The notes under the pieces were generated by a model. It did no database searches. It was not told the DNA's origin and saw nothing but the letters and a program-made list of their open reading frames with translations. The position numbers and the translations under genes are program-made. 64,000 nucleotides of DNA, taken from an uncultured Stenotrophomonas sp. Its GTDB lineage: Bacteria; Pseudomonadota; Gammaproteobacteria; Xanthomonadales; Xanthomonadaceae. The stretch covers positions 216,482-280,481 of the forward strand of contig NZ_CAMFIA010000004.1 of the NCBI RefSeq assembly GCF_945952405.1, read 5' to 3'. Shown here piece after piece: positions 36,740 to 44,948 of the stretch (its first letter is position 1; the number at the start of each line of letters is the position of its first letter).

Positions 36740-38539
36740 ATGAATACCCGTATCTCCCCCGGCCCGGGCGCCCTGCCCATGCCGTCGCGCCGCCTGTTCG
36801 TGCAAGGCCTGGCCGCCGGTGGCGTGGTCGCCGGCATCGCCGCCGCCGGCCTGCCACAGCGTGCGCTGGCCGCCGCCGGCCCCCGCCTGGCCGGCGCGCC
36901 GGCCGTGCTCAGCGATACCCGCGTCGAACTGGCCATCGGCGAATCGCTGGCCAATTTCACCGGCCGCACCCGCCCGGCGATCACCGTCAACGGCTCGCTG
37001 CCGGCGCCGATCCTGCGCTGGCGCGAAGGCCAGACCGTGGACCTGTTCGTGCGCAACACGCTGCAGCGCCACCCGACCTCGATCCATTGGCACGGCATCT
37101 TGCTGCCCGCCAACATGGACGGCGTGCCCGGCCTCAGCTTCAACGGCATCGGCCCCGGCGAGACCTACCACTACCACTTCCAGCTCAAGCAGTCAGGCAC
37201 GTACTGGTACCACAGCCACTCGATGTTCCAGGAGCAGGCCGGCCTGTACGGCGCGCTGATCATCGACCCGGCCGAGCCGGCACCGTACCGGCACGACCGC
37301 GAGCACGTGATCCTGCTGTCGGACTGGACCGACATGGACCCGGGCGCGCTGTTCCGGCGCATGAAGAAGCTCGCCGAGCACGACAACTACTACAAGCGCA
37401 CCCTGCCGGACTTCCTGCGGGACGTGAAGCGCGATGGCTGGTCGGAAGCGCTGTCCGACCGTGGCATGTGGGGGCGGATGCGGATGACCCCGACCGACAT
37501 CTCCGACATCAACGCACACACCTACACCTACCTGATCAACGGTACCGCGCCGGCCGGCAACTGGACCGGCCTGTTCCGCAGTGGCGAAAAGGTGCTGCTG
37601 CGTTTCATCAATGGCGCGTCGATGACCTATTTCGACGTGCGCATTCCCGGCCTGAAGATGACCGTGGTCGCGGCCGACGGCCAGTACATCCACCCGGTCA
37701 GCATCGATGAATTCCGCATCGCCCCGGCCGAGACCTACGACGTGCTGGTAGAGCCCAGCGGACAGGATGCCTACACGGTGTTCTGCCAGGACATGGGCCG
37801 CACCGGCTACGCGGCCGGCACGCTGGCGGTACGTCATGGCCTGCAGGCTCCCCTTCCGGCCCGCGATCCGCGTCCGCTGCTGACCATGAGCGACATGGGC
37901 CATGACATGGGCGGTGGCCATGCGGGCCACGACATGGCCGCGATGAAGAGCATGGAAGGTGGCTGCGGCGCCAGCATGGACCACGCAGGGCATGCTGGCG
38001 GCACCGCCAGCAAGGCACCGAAGCACCCCGCCAGCGAGCGCAACAACCCGCTGGTCGACATGCAGAGTTCGGCCACCGAACCGAAACTGGACGACCCCGG
38101 TATCGGCCTGCGGGACAATGGCCGCCAGGTACTGACCTACGGCGCCATGCACAGCCTGTTCGAGGATCCGGATGGGCGCGAGCCGAGCCGCGAGATCGAG
38201 CTGCACCTGACCGGCCACATGGAGAAGTTCTCCTGGTCGTTCGACGGTGTTCCATTCGCCAGCGCCGAACCGCTGCGGCTGAACTATGGCGAGCGCATGC
38301 GCATCGTGCTGGTCAACGACACCATGATGCAGCACCCGATCCACCTGCACGGCGTGTGGAGCGATCTGGAAAACGCACAAGGCCAATTCCAGCTGCGCAA
38401 GCACACCATCGACATGCCGCCGGGCACCCGCCGCAGCTACCGCGTGCGTGCCGACGCACTTGGCCGCTGGGCCTACCACTGCCATCTGCTGTACCACATG
38501 GAAGCAGGCATGATGCGCGAAGTGAGGATCGAAGAATGA
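36740..38539 (+). CDS. copA: Copper resistance multicopper oxidase CopA
   Basis: Periplasmic multicopper oxidase that oxidises Cu(I). From the ATG at 36740 the protein has 599 residues. It starts with a twin-arginine signal (PSRRLFVQGLAAGGVVAG). Copper ligands are visible in three places: IHWHG and WYHSHS in the N-terminal cupredoxin, HPIHLHG in the last one, and HCHLLYHMEAGMM at the C-terminus, which supplies the type 1 site. A Met/His-rich insert (MSDMGHDMGGGHAGHDMAAMKSMEGG) at about 385-420 is typical of CopA/PcoA and binds extra copper. The stop overlaps the copB start (ATGA). Confidence 0.96.
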   Translation: MNTRISPGPGALPMPSRRLFVQGLAAGGVVAGIAAAGLPQRALAAAGPRLAGAPAVLSDTRVELAIGESLANFTGRTRPAITVNGSLPAPILRWREGQTVDLFVRNTLQRHPTSIHWHGILLPANMDGVPGLSFNGIGPGETYHYHFQLKQSGTYWYHSHSMFQEQAGLYGALIIDPAEPAPYRHDREHVILLSDWTDMDPGALFRRMKKLAEHDNYYKRTLPDFLRDVKRDGWSEALSDRGMWGRMRMTPTDISDINAHTYTYLINGTAPAGNWTGLFRSGEKVLLRFINGASMTYFDVRIPGLKMTVVAADGQYIHPVSIDEFRIAPAETYDVLVEPSGQDAYTVFCQDMGRTGYAAGTLAVRHGLQAPLPARDPRPLLTMSDMGHDMGGGHAGHDMAAMKSMEGGCGASMDHAGHAGGTASKAPKHPASERNNPLVDMQSSATEPKLDDPGIGLRDNGRQVLTYGAMHSLFEDPDGREPSREIELHLTGHMEKFSWSFDGVPFASAEPLRLNYGERMRIVLVNDTMMQHPIHLHGVWSDLENAQGQFQLRKHTIDMPPGTRRSYRVRADALGRWAYHCHLLYHMEAGMMREVRIEE

Positions 38540-39522
38540 GCCGCTCCCTTCTTTCCCCGGGTCTGCTGGCACTGGGCCTTGCCGCCGCGTTGCCGGCCTT
38601 CGCGCAAACGCACGCGGGCCACGGCATGGACACCCCGCACTCCCCGGTCCAACCGGCGCAGGCGCCGGTCGATCATTCGAAGATGGACCATTCGAAGATG
38701 GATCACTCGACGATGGACCATTCAAAGATGGATCACTCGACGATGGATCATGGCGCAGCCGAACCGGCCGCGATGGACCACGCCGCAATGGGCCATGCAA
38801 TGCCGCCCCCGACCGAACCACGTGAGCCGATCCCGGTCCCCACCGATGCCGACCGCGCCGCCGCGTTCCCACCGATCGCCCACGGCGCGATGGAACACGC
38901 GCCGGAGATCAACAGCCTGCTGCTGATCGATCGCCTCGAGCACTGGGACGGCAAGAGCAGCAATGGCCAGGCCTGGGAGGCAACCGGCTGGATCGGCGGC
39001 AACATCAACCGCCTGTGGTTGCGCACCGATGGCGAACGCAGCCGTGGCCGCACCCAGTCGTCGTCGCTGGAAGCGCTGTATGGCCGCAGCGTGTCACCGT
39101 GGTGGGACGTGCTGGTCGGCGTGCGCCAGGATTTCCGGCCCGCCGACTCGCGTACCTGGGCCGCCATCGGCATCCAGGGCCTGGCGCCGTACAAGTTTGA
39201 AAGCTCGGCCACGCTGTACATGGGCTCCGGCGGCCAGGTGCTGGCCAAGGCCGAGGTCGAGTACGACGTACTGCTGACCAACCGCCTGATCCTGCAGCCA
39301 CTGCTGGAAGCCACCGTGGCAGCCCGGGACGAGCCGGAGTACGGCATCGGCCGCGGCCTCAACAAGGTCGAGGCCGGGCTGCGCCTGCGCTATGAGTTCA
39401 GTCGCCGCTTCGCGCCGTACATCGGCATCAGCCACGAACGCAGCTTCGGCGATGCTGCCGACTACGCCGGCGACCACGCACGCGACACGCGCTGGGTGGC
39501 TGGCGTGCGCATGTGGTTCTGA
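38536..39522 (+). CDS. copB: Outer-membrane copper resistance protein CopB
   Basis: Outer-membrane partner of CopA. The 328 residues have a Sec signal (LLALGLAAALPAFAQ) and a His/Met-rich mature N-terminus containing five tandem DHSxM pentapeptides (38671-38745). A C-terminal beta-barrel domain then follows, starting near MEHAPEINSLLLIDRLEHWDG and ending VAGVRMWF with the C-terminal aromatic expected of barrels. Translation is coupled to copA. The CopB family is known from Pseudomonas and xanthomonad copper operons. Confidence 0.94.
   Translation: MSRSLLSPGLLALGLAAALPAFAQTHAGHGMDTPHSPVQPAQAPVDHSKMDHSKMDHSTMDHSKMDHSTMDHGAAEPAAMDHAAMGHAMPPPTEPREPIPVPTDADRAAAFPPIAHGAMEHAPEINSLLLIDRLEHWDGKSSNGQAWEATGWIGGNINRLWLRTDGERSRGRTQSSSLEALYGRSVSPWWDVLVGVRQDFRPADSRTWAAIGIQGLAPYKFESSATLYMGSGGQVLAKAEVEYDVLLTNRLILQPLLEATVAARDEPEYGIGRGLNKVEAGLRLRYEFSRRFAPYIGISHERSFGDAADYAGDHARDTRWVAGVRMWF
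38671..38745 (+). repeat. Five in-frame 15-base repeats encoding DHSxM
   Basis: Five consecutive copies of GATCATTCGAAGATG-like units encode DHSKM, DHSKM, DHSTM, DHSKM and DHSTM. His and Met are the only strong ligands, so this is a copper-binding tract. Near-identity of the units makes copy-number change between strains likely. Confidence 0.9.
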
Positions 39523-39542
39523 GCAGCGGAACCTGCGCATTG

Positions 39543-39573
39543 GCCGGCCCCGGCAGCGACCGGGGCCGGCTAC
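39543..39573. repeat. SMAG-like hairpin after copB
   Basis: GCCGGCCCCGG (39543-39553) pairs perfectly with CCGGGGCCGGC (39560-39570) around the loop CAGCGA, and CTAC-type sequence follows, the inverted SMAG head. It lies 20 bases after copB and could end the cop transcript. Confidence 0.65.
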
Positions 39574-39603
39574 ACTGCGCCACGTTCCGTTGCAGGCTCC
39601 GCC

Positions 39604-40116
39604 ATGTCACTGCAGATCCGCCGTGCCACCCCCGCCGATGTTGAAGCGCTGTCGGCCATCGCCATCGCCACCTACACCGAGACCTGGGGCGACTCGTATC
39701 CGCCGCAGGACCTGCACGACTTCCTGCAGGCGCACTACAGCAGCGAACCGCAGCGCATCGAGCTGTCCGACCCGCGCAGTGCGATCTGGTTGCTGATGGA
39801 GGGCGACCACGTGGTCGGCTACCTGGCGGCCGGCGCCAACACGCTGCCGCATGCGGACGCCGTGGAGGGCGACATCGAACTGAAGCGGCTGTACATCCTG
39901 GCCGCCCACCAGAACGGCGGGTACGGCGCACGCCTGATGGACGCGTTCATGGCATGGCTTGACCAGCCACGCCGCCGTACCCTGTGGGTGGGGGTGTGGG
40001 AGGAAAACTTCGGCGCGCAACGCTTCTATGCGCGATACGGCTGCCAGAAGGCCGGCGAGTATGACTTCATCGTCGGCGACAGCCGTGACCGCGAGTTCAT
40101 CCTGCGCCGGCCCTGA
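39604..40116 (+). CDS. GNAT family N-acetyltransferase (paralogue of 60730-61251)
   Basis: A 170-residue acetyl-CoA dependent acyltransferase of the GNAT fold. The N-terminal IRRATPADVEALSAIA and the acetyl-CoA loop region ELKRLYILAAHQNGGYGARLMDAFMAWL carry the (R/Q)-x-x-G-x-G/A-like motif (QNGGYGARL). The C-terminal NFGAQRFYARYGCQKAGEY closes the fold. The substrate is unknown. The GNAT encoded at 60730-61251 shares long blocks with it, so they are paralogues. It has no operon partner. Confidence 0.88.
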   Translation: MSLQIRRATPADVEALSAIAIATYTETWGDSYPPQDLHDFLQAHYSSEPQRIELSDPRSAIWLLMEGDHVVGYLAAGANTLPHADAVEGDIELKRLYILAAHQNGGYGARLMDAFMAWLDQPRRRTLWVGVWEENFGAQRFYARYGCQKAGEYDFIVGDSRDREFILRRP

Positions 40117-40122
40117 TCTTCT

Positions 40123-40437
40123 TCAGAAATCGAACAGCTCCGACAGGAAACTGTCCTTCTTCTTTTTCCTGTAGCCCTGGCCGCGGTTGTCCTCGTAGCG
40201 CTGGCCGAGGTGGCGGGTATCGCGATGCATCACCGGCGGTGGCGCGGAGGCCGGCGGCGGCGGTGCAGGCGCGTGCGGCGCCGGTGCCGTACCCGAACCG
40301 GCACGCTCGATGATCTTGTCCAGCTCGCCTCGGTCCAGCCACACGCCCCGACAGCCCGGGCAGTAGTCGATCTCGATGCCATGGCGTTCGGCCATCTGCA
40401 GGGTCTGGGTCTTGCACACGGGGCACAGCATCGGCAT
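40123..40437 (-). CDS. Zinc-ribbon (TFIIB-type) small protein
   Basis: A 104-residue protein starting MPMLCPVCKTQTLQMAERHGIEIDYCPGCRGVWLDRGELDKII. The two CxxC pairs about 18 residues apart and the GVWLDRGEL tail are the zf-TFIIB family signature. A Pro/Ala-rich linker leads to a Lys-rich stretch (YRKKKKDSF) and a conserved-looking FLSELFDF end. An AGGAG sequence precedes the ATG at 40437. Function in this family is unknown; nucleic-acid or protein binding is possible. It is convergent with the GNAT gene. Confidence 0.88.
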   Translation of the reverse strand: MPMLCPVCKTQTLQMAERHGIEIDYCPGCRGVWLDRGELDKIIERAGSGTAPAPHAPAPPPPASAPPPVMHRDTRHLGQRYEDNRGQGYRKKKKDSFLSELFDF

Positions 40438-40580
40438 TGCTCCTGTCGGTCCGGCCACGACTCTACCTGCTCCGCGATGACTGTGCGGCAACGCATGACC
40501 GATGGCACAGGGACTTCCGGCGCGTGTCCGCCTGCATGCCGCGCAGCACACTGCGCGCTCGTCCCGCCGGGAGTGTGAAC

Positions 40581-41348
40581 ATGACGCTGTTGTCCCGCCT
40601 GCCCAACCCCGTCCGCGTGTTGCTGGTGCTGCTGGGCGTCGGCCTCGGCCTGAATCTGCGCGATCTGGCCGCAGCCGCGGGCGCACCGATTCCTGCCCTG
40701 CCCATCCCCTATGGTGGCAGCCTGCTCGACAACGCGCTGGCCGTGCTGGTGGCCGTGCTGCTGGCGTCGCTGCTGCGGCCGCGCGGGGTGGGCCTGCTGG
40801 CCAGCCTGGGGCTGCGTGGCAGCGGCTGGGCCGGCCCGCTGTGGGTGCTGGTGGCCAGCCTGGCCTGCTGGCTGGGCCTGGCCGCGCTCGGTACCCCCAA
40901 CACAGCCCTGACCGCCCTCGATGCCACGATGCTGGGCGTGCTGTTCCCGCTGGCCGAGGAAGTGCTGTTCCGTGGCCTCGGCTTCGTGCTGCTGGTGAAG
41001 ATCGTGCGCGGCCCATGGCCGCTGCTTGCGCTGCCGCAGGCCCTGTTGTTCGGCATGGTGCATTGGCTCGGTTTCGGCGGTTTCGACGGCGGCGGCATCG
41101 CCCTGTTCGTCGGCGCGGTGATCGCGCTGGGCGGCTTCATCTTCGCCTGGCTCGACCACCTGGACGGCGATACGCTGTGGTGCGGCCTGGTCCTGCACAT
41201 TTCGATGAACCTGGCCTGGAACGCGTTCCGCCTCGACGACGCGGTCGCACTCGGCTGGCAGGCCACCGGCCTGCGCATCGGCACCGCGCTGCTGGCGGTC
41301 GCGGTACTGGCGTGGCACGTCCGCCGCCGGCGCGGCAACCGGCTGTAA
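40581..41348 (+). CDS. CPBP family intramembrane metalloprotease
   Basis: A 255-residue protein of about six to eight membrane helices from the CAAX protease/bacteriocin-processing family (CPBP). The three family motifs are present in order: LAEEVLFRG (EExxxR), LFGMVHWLGFGGFDG (FxxxH) and VLHISMNLAWN (HxxxN). These place a metal site inside the membrane. Substrates of stand-alone CPBP proteins are mostly unknown; bacteriocin immunity and protein processing are the usual suggestions. A long open frame exists upstream, but the ATG at 40581 begins the hydrophobic part. Confidence 0.88.
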   Translation: MTLLSRLPNPVRVLLVLLGVGLGLNLRDLAAAAGAPIPALPIPYGGSLLDNALAVLVAVLLASLLRPRGVGLLASLGLRGSGWAGPLWVLVASLACWLGLAALGTPNTALTALDATMLGVLFPLAEEVLFRGLGFVLLVKIVRGPWPLLALPQALLFGMVHWLGFGGFDGGGIALFVGAVIALGGFIFAWLDHLDGDTLWCGLVLHISMNLAWNAFRLDDAVALGWQATGLRIGTALLAVAVLAWHVRRRRGNRL

Positions 41349-41357
41349 CGCCCACTT

Positions 41358-41379
41358 AGCCCGGCGTGCACGCCGGGCT
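41358..41379. terminator. Perfect 22-base palindrome after the CPBP gene
   Basis: AGCCCGGCGTG is followed immediately by its exact complement CACGCCGGGCT. The palindrome sits nine bases after the CPBP stop and ahead of the response regulator gene. It may be a terminator without a T-run, or a protein-binding site. Confidence 0.45.
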
Positions 41380-41443
41380 CACTACTGCCTTGCGCATACT
41401 TGCGCGCCTTCCGCTCCCCCCAGTTGTCCGGAGTTGCCGCGTC

Positions 41444-41869
41444 ATGTTGCTGTCCAAGCGCTTTGTGGAACCGCGCGTCCTGCTGATCGAGGACGCCGAG
41501 GAAACCCAGGAACTCAGTCGCCTCGCACTGGAAAGCCAAGCCTGCCAGGTCACCGCGGTCAGCAGCGCCGAGGCCGCACTGGGCCTGCTCAATGCCGGCG
41601 AGCCCTTCGACCTGCTGTTCACCGATGTCTGCCTGGGCGGCATCAGCGGCATCGAAACCGCCAACCGCGTACGCGAACACCTGCCACAGCTGCCGATCCT
41701 GGTCACCTCCGGCATGGACCAGCACCGCGTGCTGCCGCAACTGCGTGCCGGCATCCATTTCCTGCCCAAGCCCTACAGCATGAGCGAACTGCTCGACGCC
41801 ATCCGCCTGTGCTTCCGCCATGCGGCCGATGCCGCGTTGATGCCGCCACCGGCCGTCAACGCGGCCTGA
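41444..41869 (+). CDS. Stand-alone response regulator receiver
   Basis: A 141-residue CheY-like receiver without output domain. It shows VLLIEDAEET, the phosphoacceptor Asp61 in LLFTDVCLGGISG, the switch ILVTSGMD and the lysine in FLPKPYSMSELL. No histidine kinase lies next to it, so it is an orphan that must take phosphate from a kinase elsewhere. The ATG at 41444 was chosen because upstream residues do not fit a receiver. Confidence 0.88.
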   Translation: MLLSKRFVEPRVLLIEDAEETQELSRLALESQACQVTAVSSAEAALGLLNAGEPFDLLFTDVCLGGISGIETANRVREHLPQLPILVTSGMDQHRVLPQLRAGIHFLPKPYSMSELLDAIRLCFRHAADAALMPPPAVNAA

Positions 41870-41875
41870 GCAGGC

Positions 41876-42814
41876 TCAACCGCTGCTGTACGGGCCGGTG
41901 CCCGGGAGCACCTTCAGCAGCGCCCGGGTGATCATGTCCGGGTACACCGTGAAATGGTCCTCGTCGTCGATCACCATCGTCTCGACGGTCAACGGATGCC
42001 CACTGCGGCGCAGCTGCTCGGCGAATTCGGCATTGTGGCGCAGCATGTCATTGCGGGTGAAGTAGCGCGGTTCCGGCTTGACCGTTTCGAAGCTGCCGAC
42101 CGACAGCAGCACGGTTGTCGGCTGCGACGGCGCCTTGGCCTCGGCCTGCAGCCGTGGCACCAGGTGGTTGTCGAACCACAGCGACGGGCTGGACAGGATG
42201 TAGGTCCGGAACATGTCCGGGCGCGTGGTCAGCACGTAGGCACCGAACAGGCCGCCATAGGAATGCCCGGCATAGGCGCGCCGCGCCGGATCGGTGCGGT
42301 AGCGCGTGTCGATCATCGGCAGCACCCGCTCGGCGAGGAAATCGCGGTAGTGCGCGGCACCGCCGTAGCTGACGTCATCGCTGTAGTCACGCGGATCGCT
42401 GCGCACCGGATTGCTGGGCGTGTAGTCACGCGAGCGGCTCTGCTTCGAGGTCAGGCCTTCCTGCGGCGGCAGCCCGACCAGGATGAAGTCCTCGATGTTG
42501 ACGCCCTTCTGGCCGACCATGTTGCGCACGCTGCGCACCAGCGGGAAGCTGTACAGGGCATCGGTCACGTACAGCACCGGATAGTGCTTTTCCGGATGCG
42601 CTGCATAGTCGGCCGGCAGCGCCACCCAGACCGGGTAGTCGCGGCCGACAGGGTCGTGGACACGCAGGGCCTCGGTATCCGGCAGCACCACGCCGGGCGC
42701 CGCGGTTGCGGCCCCCGGTTGGGTTTCACTCTGGGTCGCCGGCGGCGCCACTGACATCGCGCACCCGGCCAGGGCCACGCAGGCCGCCACACTCCATCCA
42801 CGCACACGCAGCAT
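41876..42814 (-). CDS. Putative esterase lipoprotein, alpha/beta hydrolase (IroE/Fes-like)
   Basis: A 312-residue exported hydrolase of the esterase D/ferric enterochelin esterase group (PF00756-type). It begins MLRVRGWSVAACVALAGCAMS with a lipobox LAGC, so it is probably a lipoprotein. The nucleophile elbow is AGHSYGGLFGAYVL, and the probable catalytic His is in DDEDHFTVYP. VTDALYSFPLVRSVRNMVGQ and ILSSPSLWFDNHL match the family. A natural substrate might be a siderophore or a peptide ester, but no siderophore genes are nearby. It is followed upstream by a second, related hydrolase in the same direction. Confidence 0.85.
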   Translation of the reverse strand: MLRVRGWSVAACVALAGCAMSVAPPATQSETQPGAATAAPGVVLPDTEALRVHDPVGRDYPVWVALPADYAAHPEKHYPVLYVTDALYSFPLVRSVRNMVGQKGVNIEDFILVGLPPQEGLTSKQSRSRDYTPSNPVRSDPRDYSDDVSYGGAAHYRDFLAERVLPMIDTRYRTDPARRAYAGHSYGGLFGAYVLTTRPDMFRTYILSSPSLWFDNHLVPRLQAEAKAPSQPTTVLLSVGSFETVKPEPRYFTRNDMLRHNAEFAEQLRRSGHPLTVETMVIDDEDHFTVYPDMITRALLKVLPGTGPYSSG

Positions 42815-42901
42815 CCACACTCTCCCATTGCGGGCGGCGCGCCCGGATGGCGGCCGCTGACGCATCCTCACACGCTGCGCGGCGGTGCGCCACGCCGACG
42901 G

Positions 42902-43753
42902 TCAGGGCGTGGCCGGCGGCGGCGCCGGGAACAGCGTGCGCAACGCCTGCAATGCAGCGGGGTGATAGATCGTGGCATGGGTTTCCTCCGGCAGCGGCAG
43001 GTACTTCACCAGCGGTGACGGCGCTGCCTGCTGCAGCAACGCAGCGAGGCGCGCCGTGGACTCGGCCAGCTCCGGCTGCCCGCTGCTGGCCAGGAATACG
43101 TGCGGCTGCGCGCGCGTCACCGCCGGCAGCTGCTTGGCCGCGCCTGCCAGCAGGGTGCCGCGGTTCCACCACAGGCTCGGGTCCAGCGCGATGTAGCTGT
43201 TGAACAGCGTCGGCTCCTGCAGCAGCGTTTCGACCACGAACAGGCCTGCCAGCGATTCGCCGATCAGCGCGCGCTCGTCGGTGGTCGGGTAACGCTGGCG
43301 CACCTGCGGCATCAGCTCATCGCGCAGGAAGGTGCGGTAAGCCGCCGAGCCGCCGATGCGCGGCGCGATCTTCTGGTCCTGCGGGTCGCTGCTGGGGCCG
43401 GTCATGTCGCGGCGGCGCTCGGTGTTCTCGATGCCGACCAGCAGGAACGGCCGCATGCTGCCATTGCCGGTCAACACCTGCACCAACCCCGCCACATGCA
43501 GGAAATCCTCGCCGATGCCACCATCGGCCATATACAGCACCGGCAACGGGGCCTTCGGATCCAGGCCCCAGGGCTGCGGGCGGTAGACATTGATGCGACG
43601 GGTTTCACCCAGTGCCTTCGACTGTACGGTAAAGGTCTCGCCGATCACCAGCGGCGTCGCCGGCGCCGTCTGTGCGGACGGCACCGGTTCGGCGGCCATC
43701 AACGGCGCGGCAGAGACCACGGACAACAACAACGACAGCACGACCGTACGCAT
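42902..43753 (-). CDS. Putative exported esterase, alpha/beta hydrolase (IroE/Fes-like)
   Basis: A 283-residue relative of the adjacent hydrolase. Signal peptide MRTVVLSLLLSVVSAAPLMAA; the ATG at 43753 is preferred, and an ATG at 43765 is also in frame. The nucleophile elbow is LIGESLAGLFVVETLL and the probable His is in EETHATIYHPAAL. VLYMADGGIGEDF and FLLVGIENTERRRDMTGPS are typical of siderophore-esterase-like proteins. It is transcribed toward the first hydrolase with an 87-base gap, so the two may form an operon and arose by duplication. Confidence 0.85.
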   Translation of the reverse strand: MRTVVLSLLLSVVSAAPLMAAEPVPSAQTAPATPLVIGETFTVQSKALGETRRINVYRPQPWGLDPKAPLPVLYMADGGIGEDFLHVAGLVQVLTGNGSMRPFLLVGIENTERRRDMTGPSSDPQDQKIAPRIGGSAAYRTFLRDELMPQVRQRYPTTDERALIGESLAGLFVVETLLQEPTLFNSYIALDPSLWWNRGTLLAGAAKQLPAVTRAQPHVFLASSGQPELAESTARLAALLQQAAPSPLVKYLPLPEETHATIYHPAALQALRTLFPAPPPATP

Positions 43754-43939
43754 GGGGCGACCCATCTTGGGAAAACGCTGAGCATATCGTCACGCCCCAG
43801 CGCCCGGATGGGGCGCACCGCATCACGGCCACGTCATGGCGCTGCACACCCCTGCCGGATGCTCGATTTCACCCGTTGCCTGCTGGATCTTCCCTGCCCC
43901 AACCGGCGACGCGGGGCGTGCGCAGCGCTATGCTCGGTC

Positions 43940-43959
43940 GGGCCGCCCTATGGCGGCCC
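43940..43959. repeat. 8-bp-stem hairpin before the small exported gene
   Basis: GGGCCGCC and GGCGGCCC are separated by CTAT, 15 bases ahead of a strong AAGGAGG at 43974-43980. In the mRNA this hairpin would sit just upstream of the ribosome binding site of the next gene. The remainder of the gap 43754-43985 holds nothing recognised. Confidence 0.4.
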
Positions 43960-43985
43960 ACCCGATACCTGACAAGGAGGTTCCA

Positions 43986-44315
43986 ATGTTGAGTGCATTC
44001 GTTGCCCTTGCTGTTGCCGCAGCAGCCCCGCAGGCCCATGCCGGGCAAGCCGCCTCCGCATCGTATGCGGACTGCCTGCTGGACCACCTCCAGCCCGGCC
44101 TGTCCGATCACGCAGTGCAGCTGGTGCAGCAGGCCTGCGCCTCGAAGTATCCGGAGAGCTTCGTCGCATCGGTGGAGCTGGAGCGCAGGATGAGCGCGCA
44201 ACGCCGGGCCGACTTCGACGCGGAACGTGCGGCGATCGAGCGCTCGGCGAACGCCGCAGCATCCGCTGCGCAGGCAGCCGCCGACGCCGCCGCGAAAGGC
44301 GCGCGGGCGAAGTAG
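43986..44315 (+). CDS. Small exported alanine-rich protein, unknown
   Basis: A 109-residue protein started by an ATG with AAGGAGG five bases upstream. It has a short signal peptide (LSAFVALAVAAAAPQAHAG), two Cys (YADCLLDHLQ and VQQACASKYP) that could pair, and a helical, Ala-rich tail (AAIERSANAAASAAQAAADAAAKGARAK). Probably periplasmic. I do not recognise the family. A rho-independent-type hairpin follows 18 bases after the stop. Confidence 0.8.
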   Translation: MLSAFVALAVAAAAPQAHAGQAASASYADCLLDHLQPGLSDHAVQLVQQACASKYPESFVASVELERRMSAQRRADFDAERAAIERSANAAASAAQAAADAAAKGARAK

Positions 44316-44333
44316 AGGCTGGCAGCGGAAAAG

Positions 44334-44366
44334 CCAGAAAGGCACCGCGTGGCGGTGCCTTTCTGG
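44334..44366. terminator. 15-bp perfect hairpin terminator, left edge of the islet
   Basis: CCAGAAAGGCACCGC and GCGGTGCCTTTCTGG flank a GTG loop. The A-tract before and T-tract within the stem make it a usable bidirectional terminator for the exported gene and for the minus-strand array arriving from the right. Its core AAAGGCACCG/CGGTGCCTTT is the same as that of the hairpin at 46118. Confidence 0.8.
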
Positions 44367-44502
44367 ATGACCTGTTTGCCAGAGCCAGATGGATTCCAGC
44401 GTGACTGGTCGCAGGATCTGCCAGCTTCTCGCGAATGCTATAGGCGGCTGGGTGCCTTCGGAGCAATTCAATAGCCCGCGCATCTGTCAGCGGTGCGCTC
44501 AC
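44367..44502 (-). pseudogene. Truncated B-type ORF (B') at the end of the array
   Basis: A GTG at 44502 overlaps the A' stop exactly as B overlaps A. The product begins MSAPLTDARAIELLRRHPAAY, clearly related to the B protein (MSAPLTSAQAIERLHRNPAA). Similarity fades after about 35 residues and the frame then runs through the terminator hairpin with no stop until 43948, inside the opposite-strand gene. I read it as a B copy cut short at its 3' end. It may still be translated as a tail-altered product. Confidence 0.55.
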
Positions 44503-44948
44503 AGGACGCACTCTTCACCAACGTCCAAGGTGACGGCGTAATCGGTACTGCCCGAAAAAACCCCGCCATCCTTGTGAGCCACCAGCGCCTCTTTCAAATC
44601 ATCCAGGATCGCCTGTTTGTTCGTCCTAAGCGCCGATGGCAAACCATAGCTACCGTTAAGGAAGGCCAAGCGCCAATGGGACCATCCGGGTTCTCCTGGC
44701 CGCCCCCTCCCATCCAGCAGATCCAAACGGATCGTTAGCGGGGTACCTCTCCAGTAAAACGTCCAATAGCTCTCGTGGCGAAACTCCTCTTCCCGCCCGT
44801 ACCCCAGGTTGCGCAGGTAAATGTCCCGCTCGCGGTCAATGGTCCAGTCTCGAGATTCATTCCCGCCTATGAATTTCGCATCAAGCTCGGCCAAGTGATA
44901 TTTGGCTGCATCTTCCGGTGGGATGTACTCGTTGACGAACGGCATCAT
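44499..44948 (-). CDS. A' protein: second copy of a 149-residue unknown protein
   Basis: Paralogue of the protein encoded at 45205-45654: same length, about two thirds identical by eye, with shared blocks MMPFVNEYI, RDWTIDRERDIYLR, RLDLLD, GRPGEPG, HWRLA, DDLKEAL and EECVL. No signal peptide or membrane segment, so it is cytoplasmic; it is rich in acidic and aromatic residues. The ATG at 44948 overlaps the B stop (ATGA), with GGAG upstream; ATG 44945 is the next codon. Base composition is lower in GC than in the flanking core genes. The family is unknown to me; acidic cytoplasmic proteins in tandem copies often are immunity proteins, but this is inference. Confidence 0.75.
   Translation of the reverse strand: MMPFVNEYIPPEDAAKYHLAELDAKFIGGNESRDWTIDRERDIYLRNLGYGREEEFRHESYWTFYWRGTPLTIRLDLLDGRGRPGEPGWSHWRLAFLNGSYGLPSALRTNKQAILDDLKEALVAHKDGGVFSGSTDYAVTLDVGEECVL

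Noticed and set aside
38671-38745. Repeat array considered as a CRISPR
   Set aside because: The units are contiguous with no spacers and encode in-frame DHSxM; it is a coding repeat.
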